Assembly (NCBI GenBank): GCA_002394205.1
Contig: DGTC01000039.1
Location: 1 to 64,000, forward strand
Reading direction: 5' to 3'
Length of the DNA: 64,000 nt
Source of the DNA: Lachnospira sp. UBA4346
GTDB lineage: Bacteria; Bacillota; Clostridia; Lachnospirales; Lachnospiraceae
The notes under the pieces are model-generated. The model was not told the origin of the DNA. It was given only the letters and a program-made list of their open reading frames with translations, and searched no databases. Numbering within the stretch: position 1 is the first letter of the stretch; each line of letters starts with the position of its first letter. The position numbers and the translations under genes are program-made. Below are positions 18,250-27,539 of the stretch, piece after piece.

Positions 18250-18611
18250 TATCCTACAACTTTCTGAACAGCTTCTAACACTCTATCTGCCTGGAAAGGC
18301 TTTACAATAAAGTCCTTCGCACCTGACTGAATAGACTCAATAACCATTGCCTGCTGTCCCATAGCTGAACACATGATAATAGATGCATTTGCATCTGTAG
18401 CTTTAATTTTCTTTAACGCTTCAATACCATCCATTTCAGGCATAGTAATATCCATTAAAACCAAATCCGGCTTTAATTCATTATACTTTTCTACTGCCTT
18501 TGCTCCATTCTCAGCTTCACCAACGATATTATATCCATTCTTAGTTAGAATATCTTTAATCATCATTCTCATAAATGCTGCATCATCGCATATTAAAATA
18601 TTCTTTGCCAT
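18249..18611 (-). CDS. cheY: Chemotaxis response regulator CheY
   Basis: 120 residues, a single receiver domain. The acidic pocket (CDDAAFM), phospho-acceptor Asp54 (VLMDITMPEMDG), switch Ser/Thr (MCSAMG) and Lys (DFIVKPF) are all in place. CheY-P binds FliM/FliY at the motor and is dephosphorylated by FliY and CheC. Its position between fliY and fliO matches Bacillus. Confidence 0.96.
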   Translation of the reverse strand: MAKNILICDDAAFMRMMIKDILTKNGYNIVGEAENGAKAVEKYNELKPDLVLMDITMPEMDGIEALKKIKATDANASIIMCSAMGQQAMVIESIQSGAKDFIVKPFQADRVLEAVQKVVG

Positions 18612-18699
18612 AAAATTCTCCTATTCTATTCATATTCATTCAATAAAACATATTCATTATACAACAAATCAACAAATAATCCTACTGTTTTTTGTTAAT

Positions 18700-19974
18700 T
18701 TATCTATCTTTAATAATTTCTGTAATTCTTACACCAAAACTTTCTTCGATAACAACAACTTCGCCCTTGGCAATCTTTCTACCATTAACAAGCAAATCTA
18801 TTGCTTCTCCTGCAATCTTATTCAATTCCACAATTGTTCCCGGTGCAAATTCCAATATTTCTTTAATCGACTTAGATGTTCTACCCAATTCTACTGTAAC
18901 CTCTAACGGAACATCTTTAATCAAATCAATATTTTCCTGCTGAGATAACGCATTAATATCCCCTGCAAATGGCTGGAATGATGCTGACTGAACATTTACA
19001 TTCTGTGGCTGTGCATATCCATATGACGGCATCTGCGGCTGTGCATATCCGTACGGTGGCATCTGCATCTGCGGCTGTGCATATCCATATGGTGGCATTT
19101 GTGCCTGCATATCCGGTTGTGGCGGCATTTGCGGCTGCATTTCAGGCTGCGGTGCCATCTGTGGCTGAGGTGCAGGTTGTGGTGCTGCCTGTGGCTGCTC
19201 CGGCTGTGGTGCCGTCTGTGTTTCCTGAGCCTGACCACCTTCTACAGAAAACATTGCTAACAACTCTTTCGCAAAATCAATCGGATACAACTGCATAATT
19301 TCGCTGTCGACCAAATCTCCAATTGTCATTTTAAACGCAACCATAACAAAAGAATTGTTTAAAAATTGAGGAACATTATCATTTGTATCAGAATATGTCT
19401 CAATCAAAGTTGCAACCGGTGGGCTAATATCTATCTTTTTATTAAACATTGAGGACATTGATGTTGCGGCAGAACCCATCATCTGGTTCATAGCTTCACC
19501 AATCGCACTTAAATGCAATTCACTAAGTGGCTCATCATCATTTGCCTGACCAGTTCCTCCCATCATCAAGTCTGTAATAATCTTAACATCTTTTTCCTTT
19601 AAAACCAAAACGTTATTGCCATCTAATCCCTCTTTATAAGAAATCTGCATCATAACGCAAGGTCTATCATACCGTGCTGCCAAATCATCCCATGTTGCTA
19701 CATCTACACTTGGCGTTGTAATATTCACTTTCTGGTTCAGTAACGAACTTAATGTCGTTGCCGCTGTCCCCATACTTATATTCGAGATTTCACCGACAGC
19801 ATCCTTTTCAGAATCATTCAGAGTAAATTCTTCATTTTCTGAATCTGAAGTTGACTGTGTCACAGCATCCCCATCTGCCATTGATGCATCAGCATCGGCT
19901 GGTTCATCTGTTCCCATACCGTTCAATAATGCATTAATCTCATCTTGTGACAGCATGCCATCCATATTATTCAC
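18700..19974 (-). CDS. fliY: Flagellar switch protein and CheY-P phosphatase FliY
   Basis: 424 residues. An N-terminal CheY-P-binding motif (LSQDEINALL, 9-18) is followed by a CheC-like domain (about 50-240) with two phosphatase motifs (Glu62/Asn65 and Glu160/Asn163), then a Pro/Gln-rich linker (247-328) and a FliN domain (about 345-424) forming the C-ring base. The linker contains three tandem copies of a YGYAQPQ-type unit in DNA repeats at about 18991-19236. Bacillus FliY has the same domain order with a different linker. The start lies within the last bases of fliM. Confidence 0.96.
   Translation of the reverse strand: MNNMDGMLSQDEINALLNGMGTDEPADADASMADGDAVTQSTSDSENEEFTLNDSEKDAVGEISNISMGTAATTLSSLLNQKVNITTPSVDVATWDDLAARYDRPCVMMQISYKEGLDGNNVLVLKEKDVKIITDLMMGGTGQANDDEPLSELHLSAIGEAMNQMMGSAATSMSSMFNKKIDISPPVATLIETYSDTNDNVPQFLNNSFVMVAFKMTIGDLVDSEIMQLYPIDFAKELLAMFSVEGGQAQETQTAPQPEQPQAAPQPAPQPQMAPQPEMQPQMPPQPDMQAQMPPYGYAQPQMQMPPYGYAQPQMPSYGYAQPQNVNVQSASFQPFAGDINALSQQENIDLIKDVPLEVTVELGRTSKSIKEILEFAPGTIVELNKIAGEAIDLLVNGRKIAKGEVVVIEESFGVRITEIIKDR
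18991..19236 (-). repeat. Pro/Gln-rich repeats inside fliY
   Basis: About 80 codons of low-complexity sequence encode repeated PQ(M/P) units followed by three tandem YGYAQPQ copies. DNA identity between the copies is high, so the array can probably expand or contract by slippage while staying in frame. It joins the CheC-like and FliN domains of FliY. Confidence 0.8.
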
Positions 19975-20950
19975 TCTCCTCTCGTATTATTTCTGTAATT
20001 CTTACAGCGTACTTATCATTGGAATATCCTGGCAACGCTTCAAACTTTTTAATATCCCCAACATATATTTCCAATTCATCATTTACCTTTTTGTCAATTC
20101 TGATAATATCTCCCAATTGAATATTAACAAAATCTTGTACGCTAATTGTACTTCTACCAAGAATTGCACGTATTGGAATCTGTGCTTTATCAATCGCACT
20201 TTCAATAACATCTCCATATGAACTATCTTCTTTATCATTCATAGTAGAGAACCAATACTTTGTATTCAACTTATCCATAACTGGTTCAAGTGTAGCGAAT
20301 GGTAAACATACGTTCATCAATCCTTCCACATCACCAATTTTAAGGTTCATTGTTACAATTGCAATTGTTTCACTCGGTGAAATAATTTGCGCAAACTGTG
20401 AATTTGTTTCAATTCTTTCCAATCGTGGTGAAACCTTTACTACATTTTCCCACGGTTCCTGCAACAAATTCACACATATATTGAATATCCTTTCAATAAT
20501 GGATAACTCAATCTCTGAAAAATCTCTTTCTTTTTCGAGGGAAGTTCCACTTCCACCTAAAAGCCTATCTACAATCGCAAAGCCCAAATTGGAAGCCATT
20601 TCAATAATCAAATTACCATTTAATGGCTGCATTCCAACAACTCCTAAGAGTACCGGATTGGAAAGAGCATTCGAAAATTCAGAATAAATTACAACTTCTG
20701 AATTAACTACATCTACATTTACTGACTTACGAAGATAAGCAGGAAGATTGGTTGCTAACAATCTACCAAAGTGTTCAAAAATAATCTCCAACGTACGAAG
20801 GTGCTCTTTCGAGAACTTCGAAGGTCTTGCGAAATCATAATCTTTCACTTGTTTTTCTTCAGTATTTTTCATATCATCAGCATCAAGTTCACCTGTGCTG
20901 AGTGCTTTTAAGAGGCTATCTATCTCATCCTGTGATAAGACCTCTCCCAT
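19967..20950 (-). CDS. fliM: Flagellar motor switch protein FliM
   Basis: 327 residues from MGEVLSQDEIDSLLKALSTG; the ATG at 20950 is well spaced from AGGAGG, while the GTG at 20959 overlaps that site. An N-terminal CheY-P-binding motif, a CheC-like middle domain without phosphatase residues (about 45-230) and a C-terminal FliN-like domain (about 245-325) are visible. It forms the C-ring that sets rotation direction. The 3' end overlaps fliY by 8 bases. Confidence 0.96.
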   Translation of the reverse strand: MGEVLSQDEIDSLLKALSTGELDADDMKNTEEKQVKDYDFARPSKFSKEHLRTLEIIFEHFGRLLATNLPAYLRKSVNVDVVNSEVVIYSEFSNALSNPVLLGVVGMQPLNGNLIIEMASNLGFAIVDRLLGGSGTSLEKERDFSEIELSIIERIFNICVNLLQEPWENVVKVSPRLERIETNSQFAQIISPSETIAIVTMNLKIGDVEGLMNVCLPFATLEPVMDKLNTKYWFSTMNDKEDSSYGDVIESAIDKAQIPIRAILGRSTISVQDFVNIQLGDIIRIDKKVNDELEIYVGDIKKFEALPGYSNDKYAVRITEIIREESE

Positions 20951-20994
20951 CTCCCTCACCTCCTTATATGTTTCTTTTATATACTACAATTCAA

Positions 20995-21522
20995 TTACTG
21001 AACAAGTATCTTAGTAAGTGTTACAGACTGAATCATATCTGTCTGGAACTGATCCTGTAACTTTGTAAGGAGATTTTTTTCAATGGAAGTCTTATTTGCA
21101 GTAACATCACTATATGAATACTTTAATGCTTCTGTTGTAACTTCACTTACAATCACTTTCATACCATTTTGAACAGTTGCTTTCTTTGCTTCGTAATCTC
21201 TTGCCTTCTTATTTAATCCTAAAGAAACATTCAAAACAACATAGTGTGTCTTATTTCCTGCATCTGTATATGATACAGTAATATCTGTACTATCATTATT
21301 TGTGATATCTACATATTCAACATCATCAATACTTGATACAGCAGTTGCATCCGCTTCTGACTTCACTCCACCAACATCCAAATCAATAATCTGCGATACT
21401 TTGGATATCAATTTGTTTGTCTTGTTATTTGTTGTCACCAAAGAGAATGTCAATAACACTGTCAATACCAAATTAATCAGTACCAACGCTAATGTTATTA
21501 CATTAAGCATGCTCTTTTTCAT
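20995..21522 (-). CDS. fliL: Flagellar basal body-associated protein FliL
   Basis: 175 residues: a short cytoplasmic N-terminus, one membrane helix (about 7-29), and an extracytoplasmic FliL domain with YVVLNVSLGLNKKARDYEAKK and the C-terminal VTLTKILVQ. FliL surrounds and stabilises the stator. It lies between motB (18 bases) and fliM. The Asp/Thr-rich insert (about 50-85) is less conserved. Confidence 0.9.
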   Translation of the reverse strand: MKKSMLNVITLALVLINLVLTVLLTFSLVTTNNKTNKLISKVSQIIDLDVGGVKSEADATAVSSIDDVEYVDITNNDSTDITVSYTDAGNKTHYVVLNVSLGLNKKARDYEAKKATVQNGMKVIVSEVTTEALKYSYSDVTANKTSIEKNLLTKLQDQFQTDMIQSVTLTKILVQ

Positions 21523-21539
21523 CGCAATTCCTCCTAATT

Positions 21540-22343
21540 TTAACTGTTATATGTATTATATATTTTTATTTCAACACGTCTATTCTGTGCTCTGCCTTCT
21601 GCAGTTGCATTTGACGCTACTGGAACAGATTCACCTCTTCCTGTTGATGTCAAAGTTGCGGCATCAAACCCTTTCGTGTTGACAAAATAATCAAATACTG
21701 AATATGCACGATACATAGACAATACCATATTATCCGGATACTGAGCAGTATGAATTGGATTACTGTCCGTATGACCTTCTATGCTAATAATGTTCTGATC
21801 ATACTGTTTTATAGAATCTGCCACACTATTTAATAAACTAATTGCTTCTTCTTTCAGCTCAGCTTTTCCCGAATCATACAAAATAGCTCCATTCATATTC
21901 AAAAGAACATAACGACTAGTAGCTTCAACATTCACCTCAGCCGCAACGTTTGCAGCTTCTAATGCTTTTTCTATCTGTTCCGCCATTTGTTCTGACTCTT
22001 TCAGACTTTCCTGTTCTACTTCCTGATACGCATTATCAATTGTCTGATCCATCTCGCCTTCATCATTCAAGCCCATATTATTGTAATATGTACTTAGTTC
22101 TGTCAACTGACTTGCGCCGCTACCCACTAAGATGCCCTCATCTGTAATCGCAGATCCACCTGACGGTAAAATACTAAAACTTGATGACAACGACGCTGCC
22201 ACTTCCTGAAACTTTTGTGCATCAACGGATGACATTGAAAACAGTAATACGAAGAAACATAATAACAAATTCATCAAATCACTAAACGTGGACATCCACG
22301 CTGGTGAACCTGCAGCTTGTTCCTCAGGCTTACGTTTTGCCAT
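21540..22343 (-). CDS. motB: Flagellar stator protein MotB
   Basis: 267 residues: a membrane helix with the proton-binding Asp22 (FSDLMNLLLCFFVLLFSMSS), a plug and linker region (about 50-120) and a peptidoglycan-binding OmpA-like domain (about 130-262, ISIEGHTDSNPIHTAQYP and STGRGESVPVASN). It anchors the stator to the wall. The start overlaps the motA stop (TGATG), so the pair is translationally coupled. Whether the ion is H+ or Na+ cannot be read with confidence. Confidence 0.95.
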   Translation of the reverse strand: MAKRKPEEQAAGSPAWMSTFSDLMNLLLCFFVLLFSMSSVDAQKFQEVAASLSSSFSILPSGGSAITDEGILVGSGASQLTELSTYYNNMGLNDEGEMDQTIDNAYQEVEQESLKESEQMAEQIEKALEAANVAAEVNVEATSRYVLLNMNGAILYDSGKAELKEEAISLLNSVADSIKQYDQNIISIEGHTDSNPIHTAQYPDNMVLSMYRAYSVFDYFVNTKGFDAATLTSTGRGESVPVASNATAEGRAQNRRVEIKIYNTYNS

Positions 22344-23137
22344 CAGCCTTCACCTCCAGCTTCTTCTCCAATTCCTGCTCTTGCTCCCGGTGCTAAGAAT
22401 GATTTTAATTTTTCTTCAATAACACGTGGATTTTCACCTGCCTGAATTGATAACAATCCTTCCGTCATAATTTCTTTCATCTGATATTCCTGACTACTAA
22501 TTGCTTTCATTTTATTAGACAACGGAGTAGCAATCCAGTTAGCAATCATAGAACCATATAAAGTTGTAAGCAACGCTACCGCCATAGAAGGACCAATTGT
22601 AGATGCATCACTCAGATTCTTTAACATGTTAACCAAACCAATCAGTGTACCAATCATTCCCCAAGCCGGTCCTAACGATGCCCATGTATCATAAAAGCCA
22701 GCCACTTTACGATGTCTCTCATCCATATTTACCAGTTCAGTTTCAAGAATTCCTCTTACAAGTTCAGGTTCTGTACCATCAACAATTAGAAGAATACCTT
22801 TCTTCATAAATTCATCATCTAACGTACCAGCAATTTCCTCTAATGCTAATAAACCTTCTTTTCTGGCCACATTAGATAATTCAATAATCTTGCCAATTGT
22901 ACCAGCTGCATCAAGTTTAGGATCCTTAAATGCAACTCCGATACTCTTTAGATTATTAATCGTATCTTTCAATGTATACGATGTAATCAGAGATGAAATT
23001 GAACCACCAATTGTAATAATTACCGATGGAACGTCAATAAAGTTTTCTGTGATTGCCGCCGCACTTGCACCCGATATAATACCGAACACAATCATGACTG
23101 CACCAAGAATGATACCTATGAGTGTTGCTATATCCAT
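22343..23137 (-). CDS. motA: Flagellar stator protein MotA
   Basis: 264 residues from MDIATLIGIILGAVMIVFGI; the ATG at 23137 is 8 bases after GGATGG. Four membrane helices (about 3-25, 33-55, 150-172, 182-205) flank a large cytoplasmic loop with charged residues for torque on FliG. The conserved Pro segments WASLGPAWGMIGTLIGLV are present. It pairs with MotB. Placement of motAB within the fla operon, after flbD, is common in Clostridia. Confidence 0.95.
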   Translation of the reverse strand: MDIATLIGIILGAVMIVFGIISGASAAAITENFIDVPSVIITIGGSISSLITSYTLKDTINNLKSIGVAFKDPKLDAAGTIGKIIELSNVARKEGLLALEEIAGTLDDEFMKKGILLIVDGTEPELVRGILETELVNMDERHRKVAGFYDTWASLGPAWGMIGTLIGLVNMLKNLSDASTIGPSMAVALLTTLYGSMIANWIATPLSNKMKAISSQEYQMKEIMTEGLLSIQAGENPRVIEEKLKSFLAPGARAGIGEEAGGEG

Positions 23138-23157
23138 TATACACACCATCCATTTCT

Positions 23158-23355
23158 TTAATTAATTTTATCTAAAGCGAAAATCCTTCGCTTGTATTCA
23201 ATAATTCTATTTTTTATCTCTTCGCCGTCTTCCTGAACAACATATTTCACACCATTCGTTAATGTAATTATCGTATCCGGCGTCTCTTCTATTGTTTGTA
23301 TCAAATCATCATTCAAAAATACTTGCGTTCCATTCAATCTTGTAATCTCAATCAT
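23158..23355 (-). CDS. flbD: FlbD family flagellar protein
   Basis: 65 residues starting MIEITRLNGTQVFLNDDLIQ, the standard FlbD start; the ATG at 23355 follows GGGGGAG by 9 bases, and a longer frame up to 23433 has no support. Small FlbD proteins occur between flgE and motA in many Gram-positive and spirochaete flagellar operons. Their molecular role is not established (distinct from the Caulobacter regulator FlbD). Confidence 0.9.
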   Translation of the reverse strand: MIEITRLNGTQVFLNDDLIQTIEETPDTIITLTNGVKYVVQEDGEEIKNRIIEYKRRIFALDKIN

Positions 23356-23482
23356 AACCAAACGCTCCCCCGTATATTTTTTCAAAACCCTAACGAATTT
23401 ATTATAAACTGCCTTCCTACTCTTTTGCAACAAAAAACGCTTAAATATATCAATTTTTTTAATTTTTTGTAATTATATAAAT

Positions 23483-23513
23483 GATATGGAGCACTTATCT
23501 AGTACTCCATATC
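23483..23513 (-). other. flgE-flbD intercistronic hairpin
   Basis: A 13-bp stem (23483-23495 with 23501-23513), with one G-U pair in the RNA and a 5-base loop, lies just past the flgE stop. The flanking sequence is AT-rich but lacks a continuous U run. It likely protects the 3' end of the abundant hook mRNA or reduces transcription into flbD-motA. Confidence 0.55.
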
Positions 23514-23544
23514 TATAAGTTTAATCATTATGTCTTAAAAAATA

Positions 23545-24885
23545 TTATCTCTTAAGATTAATTAACTCTTCAAGTAGAGTATCTGATACAGTAATTATTC
23601 TTGAACTAGCCTGATAACCTCTCTGAGTAGTAATCAAAGACGTAAATTCACTTGATAAATCTACATTTGACATTTCCAAATAACCCGAAGTGATGCTTCC
23701 GCCTGTAGAAGATACATCTACACCAATACCATCAAAAGTACCTGAGTTCAATGTAGCCGAGAAAAGATTATCTCCTGACTTTTCAAGACCTGCCGCGTTA
23801 GGAAATGTTGTAACTGCAATCTGACCAATGTAACGAACATCACCATTGTTATAACTTGCAACTAAATGTCCTGACGAATCAACACCTACTGATGTCATCT
23901 TACCAGCCGCCTTACCAGCTGCAACACCTGGATTATTCGGAGAACCATCTCCTTTAATTCCTCGTACTGATTCTATTTTTGTAGACTCCTTATAGTTCGT
24001 TACAGCAGTAGCATTTATCTGAATTGTCGCATTTGTACCAATATTCGCAATATCTGTCGCATGCGCTCCATCCGCTGAACCATCAGCAAATGTTAATGAT
24101 AAACCAGTTGCCATATCCGGCAAAATTGCCACACCTGTATTCGAATTAAACTGCAATGTACCATTTGGTGTAACAGTAATATCTGTTGTTTCTCCATTCT
24201 TAGATACTACACCACCAGTCAGATTATATGTGGAAATACCATTTGCTGTTGAATCAAACTGTGCTGTAATTGATGCCTGATATTCATTACCTACAGAGTC
24301 ATAGAAGAATACTGTGAAATTCTGTGGACTTGTATCAGAGTTCATAATATTACCACTAATTGTCACGCCTTGTGTCGCAGCCGGTGATGTATATGTAAAC
24401 TCTGGACTCGTTACATGAAGTGCAGAAACCTGATCCTTTACTACATTACCATCATCATCTACTTGCCACCCCATAACATTCGCACCACCTGATGTTACCA
24501 ATGCACCTGCTTCATCTACTTTAAAATCACCTGCTCTTGTGAAAAATGTCGAACCTGCATTGCTAACGATAAAGAACGAATTACCTGAAAGGCATAAATC
24601 ATATGGATTATCTGTTCTCTCTGTTGCACCCTGTGTTTCTACTGCTGTTGAAATAGAACCTACAGATGAACCAAGACCAATCTGCATTGCATTTGTTCCA
24701 CCTTTTCCAGTTTCAGCATTCGGTCCTGTTGCCGTCTGTGTTGTTTGATAATATACATCCTTAAAGTTTACAGACTGTGATTTAAATCCTACTGTATTAA
24801 CGTTCGCAATATTATTACCGCTTACATCCATTCTCGTCTGATGTGTTTTAATTCCAGACACACCAGAGAACAATGCTCTCATCAT
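23545..24885 (-). CDS. flgE: Flagellar hook protein FlgE
   Basis: 446 residues with conserved N- and C-terminal coiled regions that build the hook core: MRALFSGVSGIKTHQTRMDV with GNNIANVNTVGFK near the start, and SGYLEMSNVDLSSEFTSLI plus GYQASSRIITVSD at the end. The middle (about 100-340) is a variable Thr/Ser/Gly-rich surface domain. The ATG at 24885 is 9 bases after GGAGG; a second ATG follows directly. A strong hairpin lies immediately downstream. Confidence 0.96.
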   Translation of the reverse strand: MMRALFSGVSGIKTHQTRMDVSGNNIANVNTVGFKSQSVNFKDVYYQTTQTATGPNAETGKGGTNAMQIGLGSSVGSISTAVETQGATERTDNPYDLCLSGNSFFIVSNAGSTFFTRAGDFKVDEAGALVTSGGANVMGWQVDDDGNVVKDQVSALHVTSPEFTYTSPAATQGVTISGNIMNSDTSPQNFTVFFYDSVGNEYQASITAQFDSTANGISTYNLTGGVVSKNGETTDITVTPNGTLQFNSNTGVAILPDMATGLSLTFADGSADGAHATDIANIGTNATIQINATAVTNYKESTKIESVRGIKGDGSPNNPGVAAGKAAGKMTSVGVDSSGHLVASYNNGDVRYIGQIAVTTFPNAAGLEKSGDNLFSATLNSGTFDGIGVDVSSTGGSITSGYLEMSNVDLSSEFTSLITTQRGYQASSRIITVSDTLLEELINLKR

Positions 24886-25003
24886 AATTTTTATCCTCCA
24901 TATTTATGTTTCTATACAAAATAATTATTCTACTACAAATATAGATGTGCTGCCGATTCTATCTCATCTGTCAGTCAGAGATAAAAACTTCCTTTCGGTC
25001 CAG

Positions 25004-25438
25004 CTATATCACGACTGCCCCATCAATATTTGTGTATATATTCTCTTCTGTTGATTTCTGGTCAATTGCTGTAATTACTGTTCTACTCTGTGTATTTACA
25101 ATAAATGCAAGGTTGTCCATCAAAACCAAAGACTCTTTAATTCCTTTTGATGATGCTTTTGAAGTTCCTTCTTCAAGTCTGCTCATCTGTTCTTTTGTCA
25201 ATTGTATATCTCTTTCCTCAAGCCGTGCTCCAGCATGTTTTGTAAATTTAACCTGTGTATCTTCTTGTTTTCTATGCTCATCAACAACAGAAGCAATACT
25301 CTTTTGCTTATTTAAAATCGATTCAAATGAAATATCTCTTTTTTCATTGTTGCGTTCTGAAACAGCACTTTGACGTTTAAACTTACCAACCGCTTGATCA
25401 ATTGAGGTAAAATTATTTGTCGCTATATGATTCATCAT
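25004..25438 (-). CDS. TIGR02530-type flagellar operon protein
   Basis: 144 residues from the ATG at 25438 (another ATG follows); the upstream in-frame TTG at 25456 overlaps its own ribosome site. The C-terminal half, with VKFTKHAGARLEERDIQLTK, LVLMDNLAFIVNTQSRTVIT and the ENIYTNIDGAVVI ending, fits the small flagellar-operon family TIGR02530, found between flgD and flgE in many Firmicutes. The N-terminal half is charged and probably flexible. Its function is not defined; position suggests hook assembly. Confidence 0.85.
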   Translation of the reverse strand: MMNHIATNNFTSIDQAVGKFKRQSAVSERNNEKRDISFESILNKQKSIASVVDEHRKQEDTQVKFTKHAGARLEERDIQLTKEQMSRLEEGTSKASSKGIKESLVLMDNLAFIVNTQSRTVITAIDQKSTEENIYTNIDGAVVI

Positions 25439-25477
25439 AATATTATCAACCCTCAATCCTTTCTAAATACAGCTTAA

Positions 25478-26038
25478 TCACACTTCATCTGATGTATTAT
25501 CAACCGTAGCCTGAATTCCGGTTGGTTTCTTCACTGTTGAATCACCATTGATTGCCGAATACTTTTTATAATATTCATCATCCATTACTGTATCCAAGTC
25601 AGAAAGATCATACAACTTCGAATTAATTCCAAGATAAATTTTCCCTTCTAACTTCTTCCAATACTCAACCTTGCCAACAATATATCCATCTGCATTTTGA
25701 TCTGTTTTCATCATAACTTCTGTTCCTACCAAATTAGAAGCCATCTGTTCTTCTGTCTTTGCCTGCATCTGTGTAGTAGCTTCTACCTGTGTGAATACAG
25801 CCATCTGTGCAACATACTGTGTATTATCCGTAGGTTCCAATGGATCCTGATATTTCATCTGTGTCACAAGCAAATTCAAGAACTCATTCACATCAAGTGT
25901 TGCATTCCCTTCTTTGGTACCTGTTCCTGATGTTGAGCTGATATTACTCTTATCAGTCGTGCTGCTCGTATTCTTCGATGCATGAACTTTTCCGGAAGTA
26001 TCTCTTGTAATTTGTGACCAAATCATATTATCTGCCAT
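25478..26038 (-). CDS. flgD: Hook capping/scaffold protein FlgD
   Basis: 186 residues. After a Ser/Thr-rich exported N-terminal tail (1-48) comes the conserved capping segment LDVNEFLNLLVTQMKYQDPLEPTDNTQYVAQMAVFTQVEA (about 48-90). The C-terminal part is short compared with longer FlgDs, which carry tudor and Fn3-like domains. It caps the growing hook and is shed on completion. It sits 18 bases after fliK. Confidence 0.93.
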   Translation of the reverse strand: MADNMIWSQITRDTSGKVHASKNTSSTTDKSNISSTSGTGTKEGNATLDVNEFLNLLVTQMKYQDPLEPTDNTQYVAQMAVFTQVEATTQMQAKTEEQMASNLVGTEVMMKTDQNADGYIVGKVEYWKKLEGKIYLGINSKLYDLSDLDTVMDDEYYKKYSAINGDSTVKKPTGIQATVDNTSDEV

Positions 26039-26055
26039 CCGATTTCTCCTTTCCT

Positions 26056-27405
26056 TTACGCAGTGTATTCTACACTACTATTTTCATTTTTAACAATATC
26101 ATCATCTGCGATATCTTCATCTAAATCTTCTAATTCATCATAACCGATAAATCTTCTATTTCCTTTTGCATTTTTTTGCTGCTCTGAATTATTTCCTTGC
26201 AAATTTTGACCATTTTCAAAGAAATGACTCTGAACGGTAACCTCTACAGCTTCAACTTTAATTCCCTGATTAGCAAAATTTTCTTTTAAGGCCGCAACTT
26301 GAGATTCCAATGCTTTCTTTACCTGTTCATTCTGAGCCACAAGTTCTGCCGTAATAATTCCATTTTTTGCAGAAACTGTAAGATTCAGTTTTCCTAAATG
26401 AGCAGGATTCAACTGTATTTCAAGACTCTGAACTGTATCCGACTGATTAAGTCGAACCGCCTGTACCACTTGTCTTACAACATCAACTCCATTAACTCGC
26501 TCTGTCGTAGTCTGAACAATCTGCTCAAATGATGTTTGTACACTCTGTGCAAGTGTCTGTGAGAAATCTGTCGTAACTTGTTTCTCAGATGCCTCATTGT
26601 GATTCTGAAGCATACCATCTTGTTTCTTATCGGATTCCGTATGAACTTCTAACTTTTCATCCAATACCTTAGCCAACTGATTAACTTCATTTCCTTCAGC
26701 TGTATCATTCTGAGTTTCAGCCACTTTCTCTATTTCCTTGTCTGAAACTGTCAATGAATCACTCTTATCTGAAATTAACACACTCTGTACTTCTTCGTTT
26801 GAAACAAACAAGCCTTTATTGATAGCAAGCATGTCCTGCACATCCTGTGTCGTAATATTCAAATCATCTGCTAACATCTGAATCATGTCATCTACAAAAT
26901 TCATAATTTCTTTGAATCCCTGAGATAACTGAGCATCTGTTAAAAAATCCATAGCATCTTCAATTCCCGAAATATTCTGAATTAATGCAAGCAAATTTTG
27001 AGGTTGAAATAACTGTGACTGGGACATTCCTAATGCTGTCATAGCTTTTTCCATATCCTCATCTGATACTCCTAAAACCTCTTTCACTTTGTTTTTTACG
27101 TTTTCTGCCGCGCTTTGAACTTTAGATGATACAGCATCATTCTTTTTAGATACAGTACTCGCTTTTTTTGGTGAAATTGAATTTGATCTCACTTCATCTT
27201 TTTTTACTGAATTTGCCTGTCCTGACTGAATCTGTTCCATTTTTCCCTTTGCATTTCCAGCCTGTTTTCCATAGGACCCACTCACATTCGTATGAAGTGT
27301 CTTTGACATAACCTTTTGGAAACCCTTTCCATCATTTGCTACAGGTTTTATGATGTTATCCAACATCTGTACCGCATTATTACGACCTGTTTTTTGAACT
27401 GTCAT
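26056..27405 (-). CDS. fliK: Flagellar hook-length control protein FliK
   Basis: 449 residues from MTVQKTGRNNAVQMLDNIIK; the ATG at 27405 follows GGAGG by 6 bases. The N-terminal two thirds are low-complexity and Gln/Ser/Lys-rich, as usual for the secreted ruler. The C-terminal Flg_hook domain (about 320-400, LEIQLNPAHLGKLNLTVSAK) interacts with FlhB to switch export specificity. It ends in an acidic tail. A hairpin precedes the gene. Confidence 0.92.
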   Translation of the reverse strand: MTVQKTGRNNAVQMLDNIIKPVANDGKGFQKVMSKTLHTNVSGSYGKQAGNAKGKMEQIQSGQANSVKKDEVRSNSISPKKASTVSKKNDAVSSKVQSAAENVKNKVKEVLGVSDEDMEKAMTALGMSQSQLFQPQNLLALIQNISGIEDAMDFLTDAQLSQGFKEIMNFVDDMIQMLADDLNITTQDVQDMLAINKGLFVSNEEVQSVLISDKSDSLTVSDKEIEKVAETQNDTAEGNEVNQLAKVLDEKLEVHTESDKKQDGMLQNHNEASEKQVTTDFSQTLAQSVQTSFEQIVQTTTERVNGVDVVRQVVQAVRLNQSDTVQSLEIQLNPAHLGKLNLTVSAKNGIITAELVAQNEQVKKALESQVAALKENFANQGIKVEAVEVTVQSHFFENGQNLQGNNSEQQKNAKGNRRFIGYDELEDLDEDIADDDIVKNENSSVEYTA

Positions 27406-27442
27406 CTTCTTCCTCCTTTCATAAATATTTATATATAAATCC

Positions 27443-27476
27443 AACCATGGTATCCGTATCATAAGATACCATAGTT
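27443..27476 (-). other. motE-like gene-fliK intercistronic hairpin
   Basis: An 8-bp perfect stem (27447-27454 with 27465-27472), extended by three more pairs after one mismatch, lies in the 134-base gap between the MotE-like gene and fliK. No U tract follows. It is probably an RNA-processing or stability element. Confidence 0.45.
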
Positions 27477-27539
27477 AAAATTATACCACTTTTTTGTGTA
27501 AATGTCTTTCTTTTTTACTATTCTAAATATACTTACTTT

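Noticed and set aside
18373..18906. A 177-codon plus-strand open frame over cheY and the end of fliY
   Set aside because: Antisense to conserved genes; Ser/Ile/Phe-rich translation typical of reverse-strand shadows.
24945..25373. A 142-codon plus-strand open frame over the TIGR02530 gene
   Set aside because: No ribosome site; the opposite-strand gene is conserved and in operon context.
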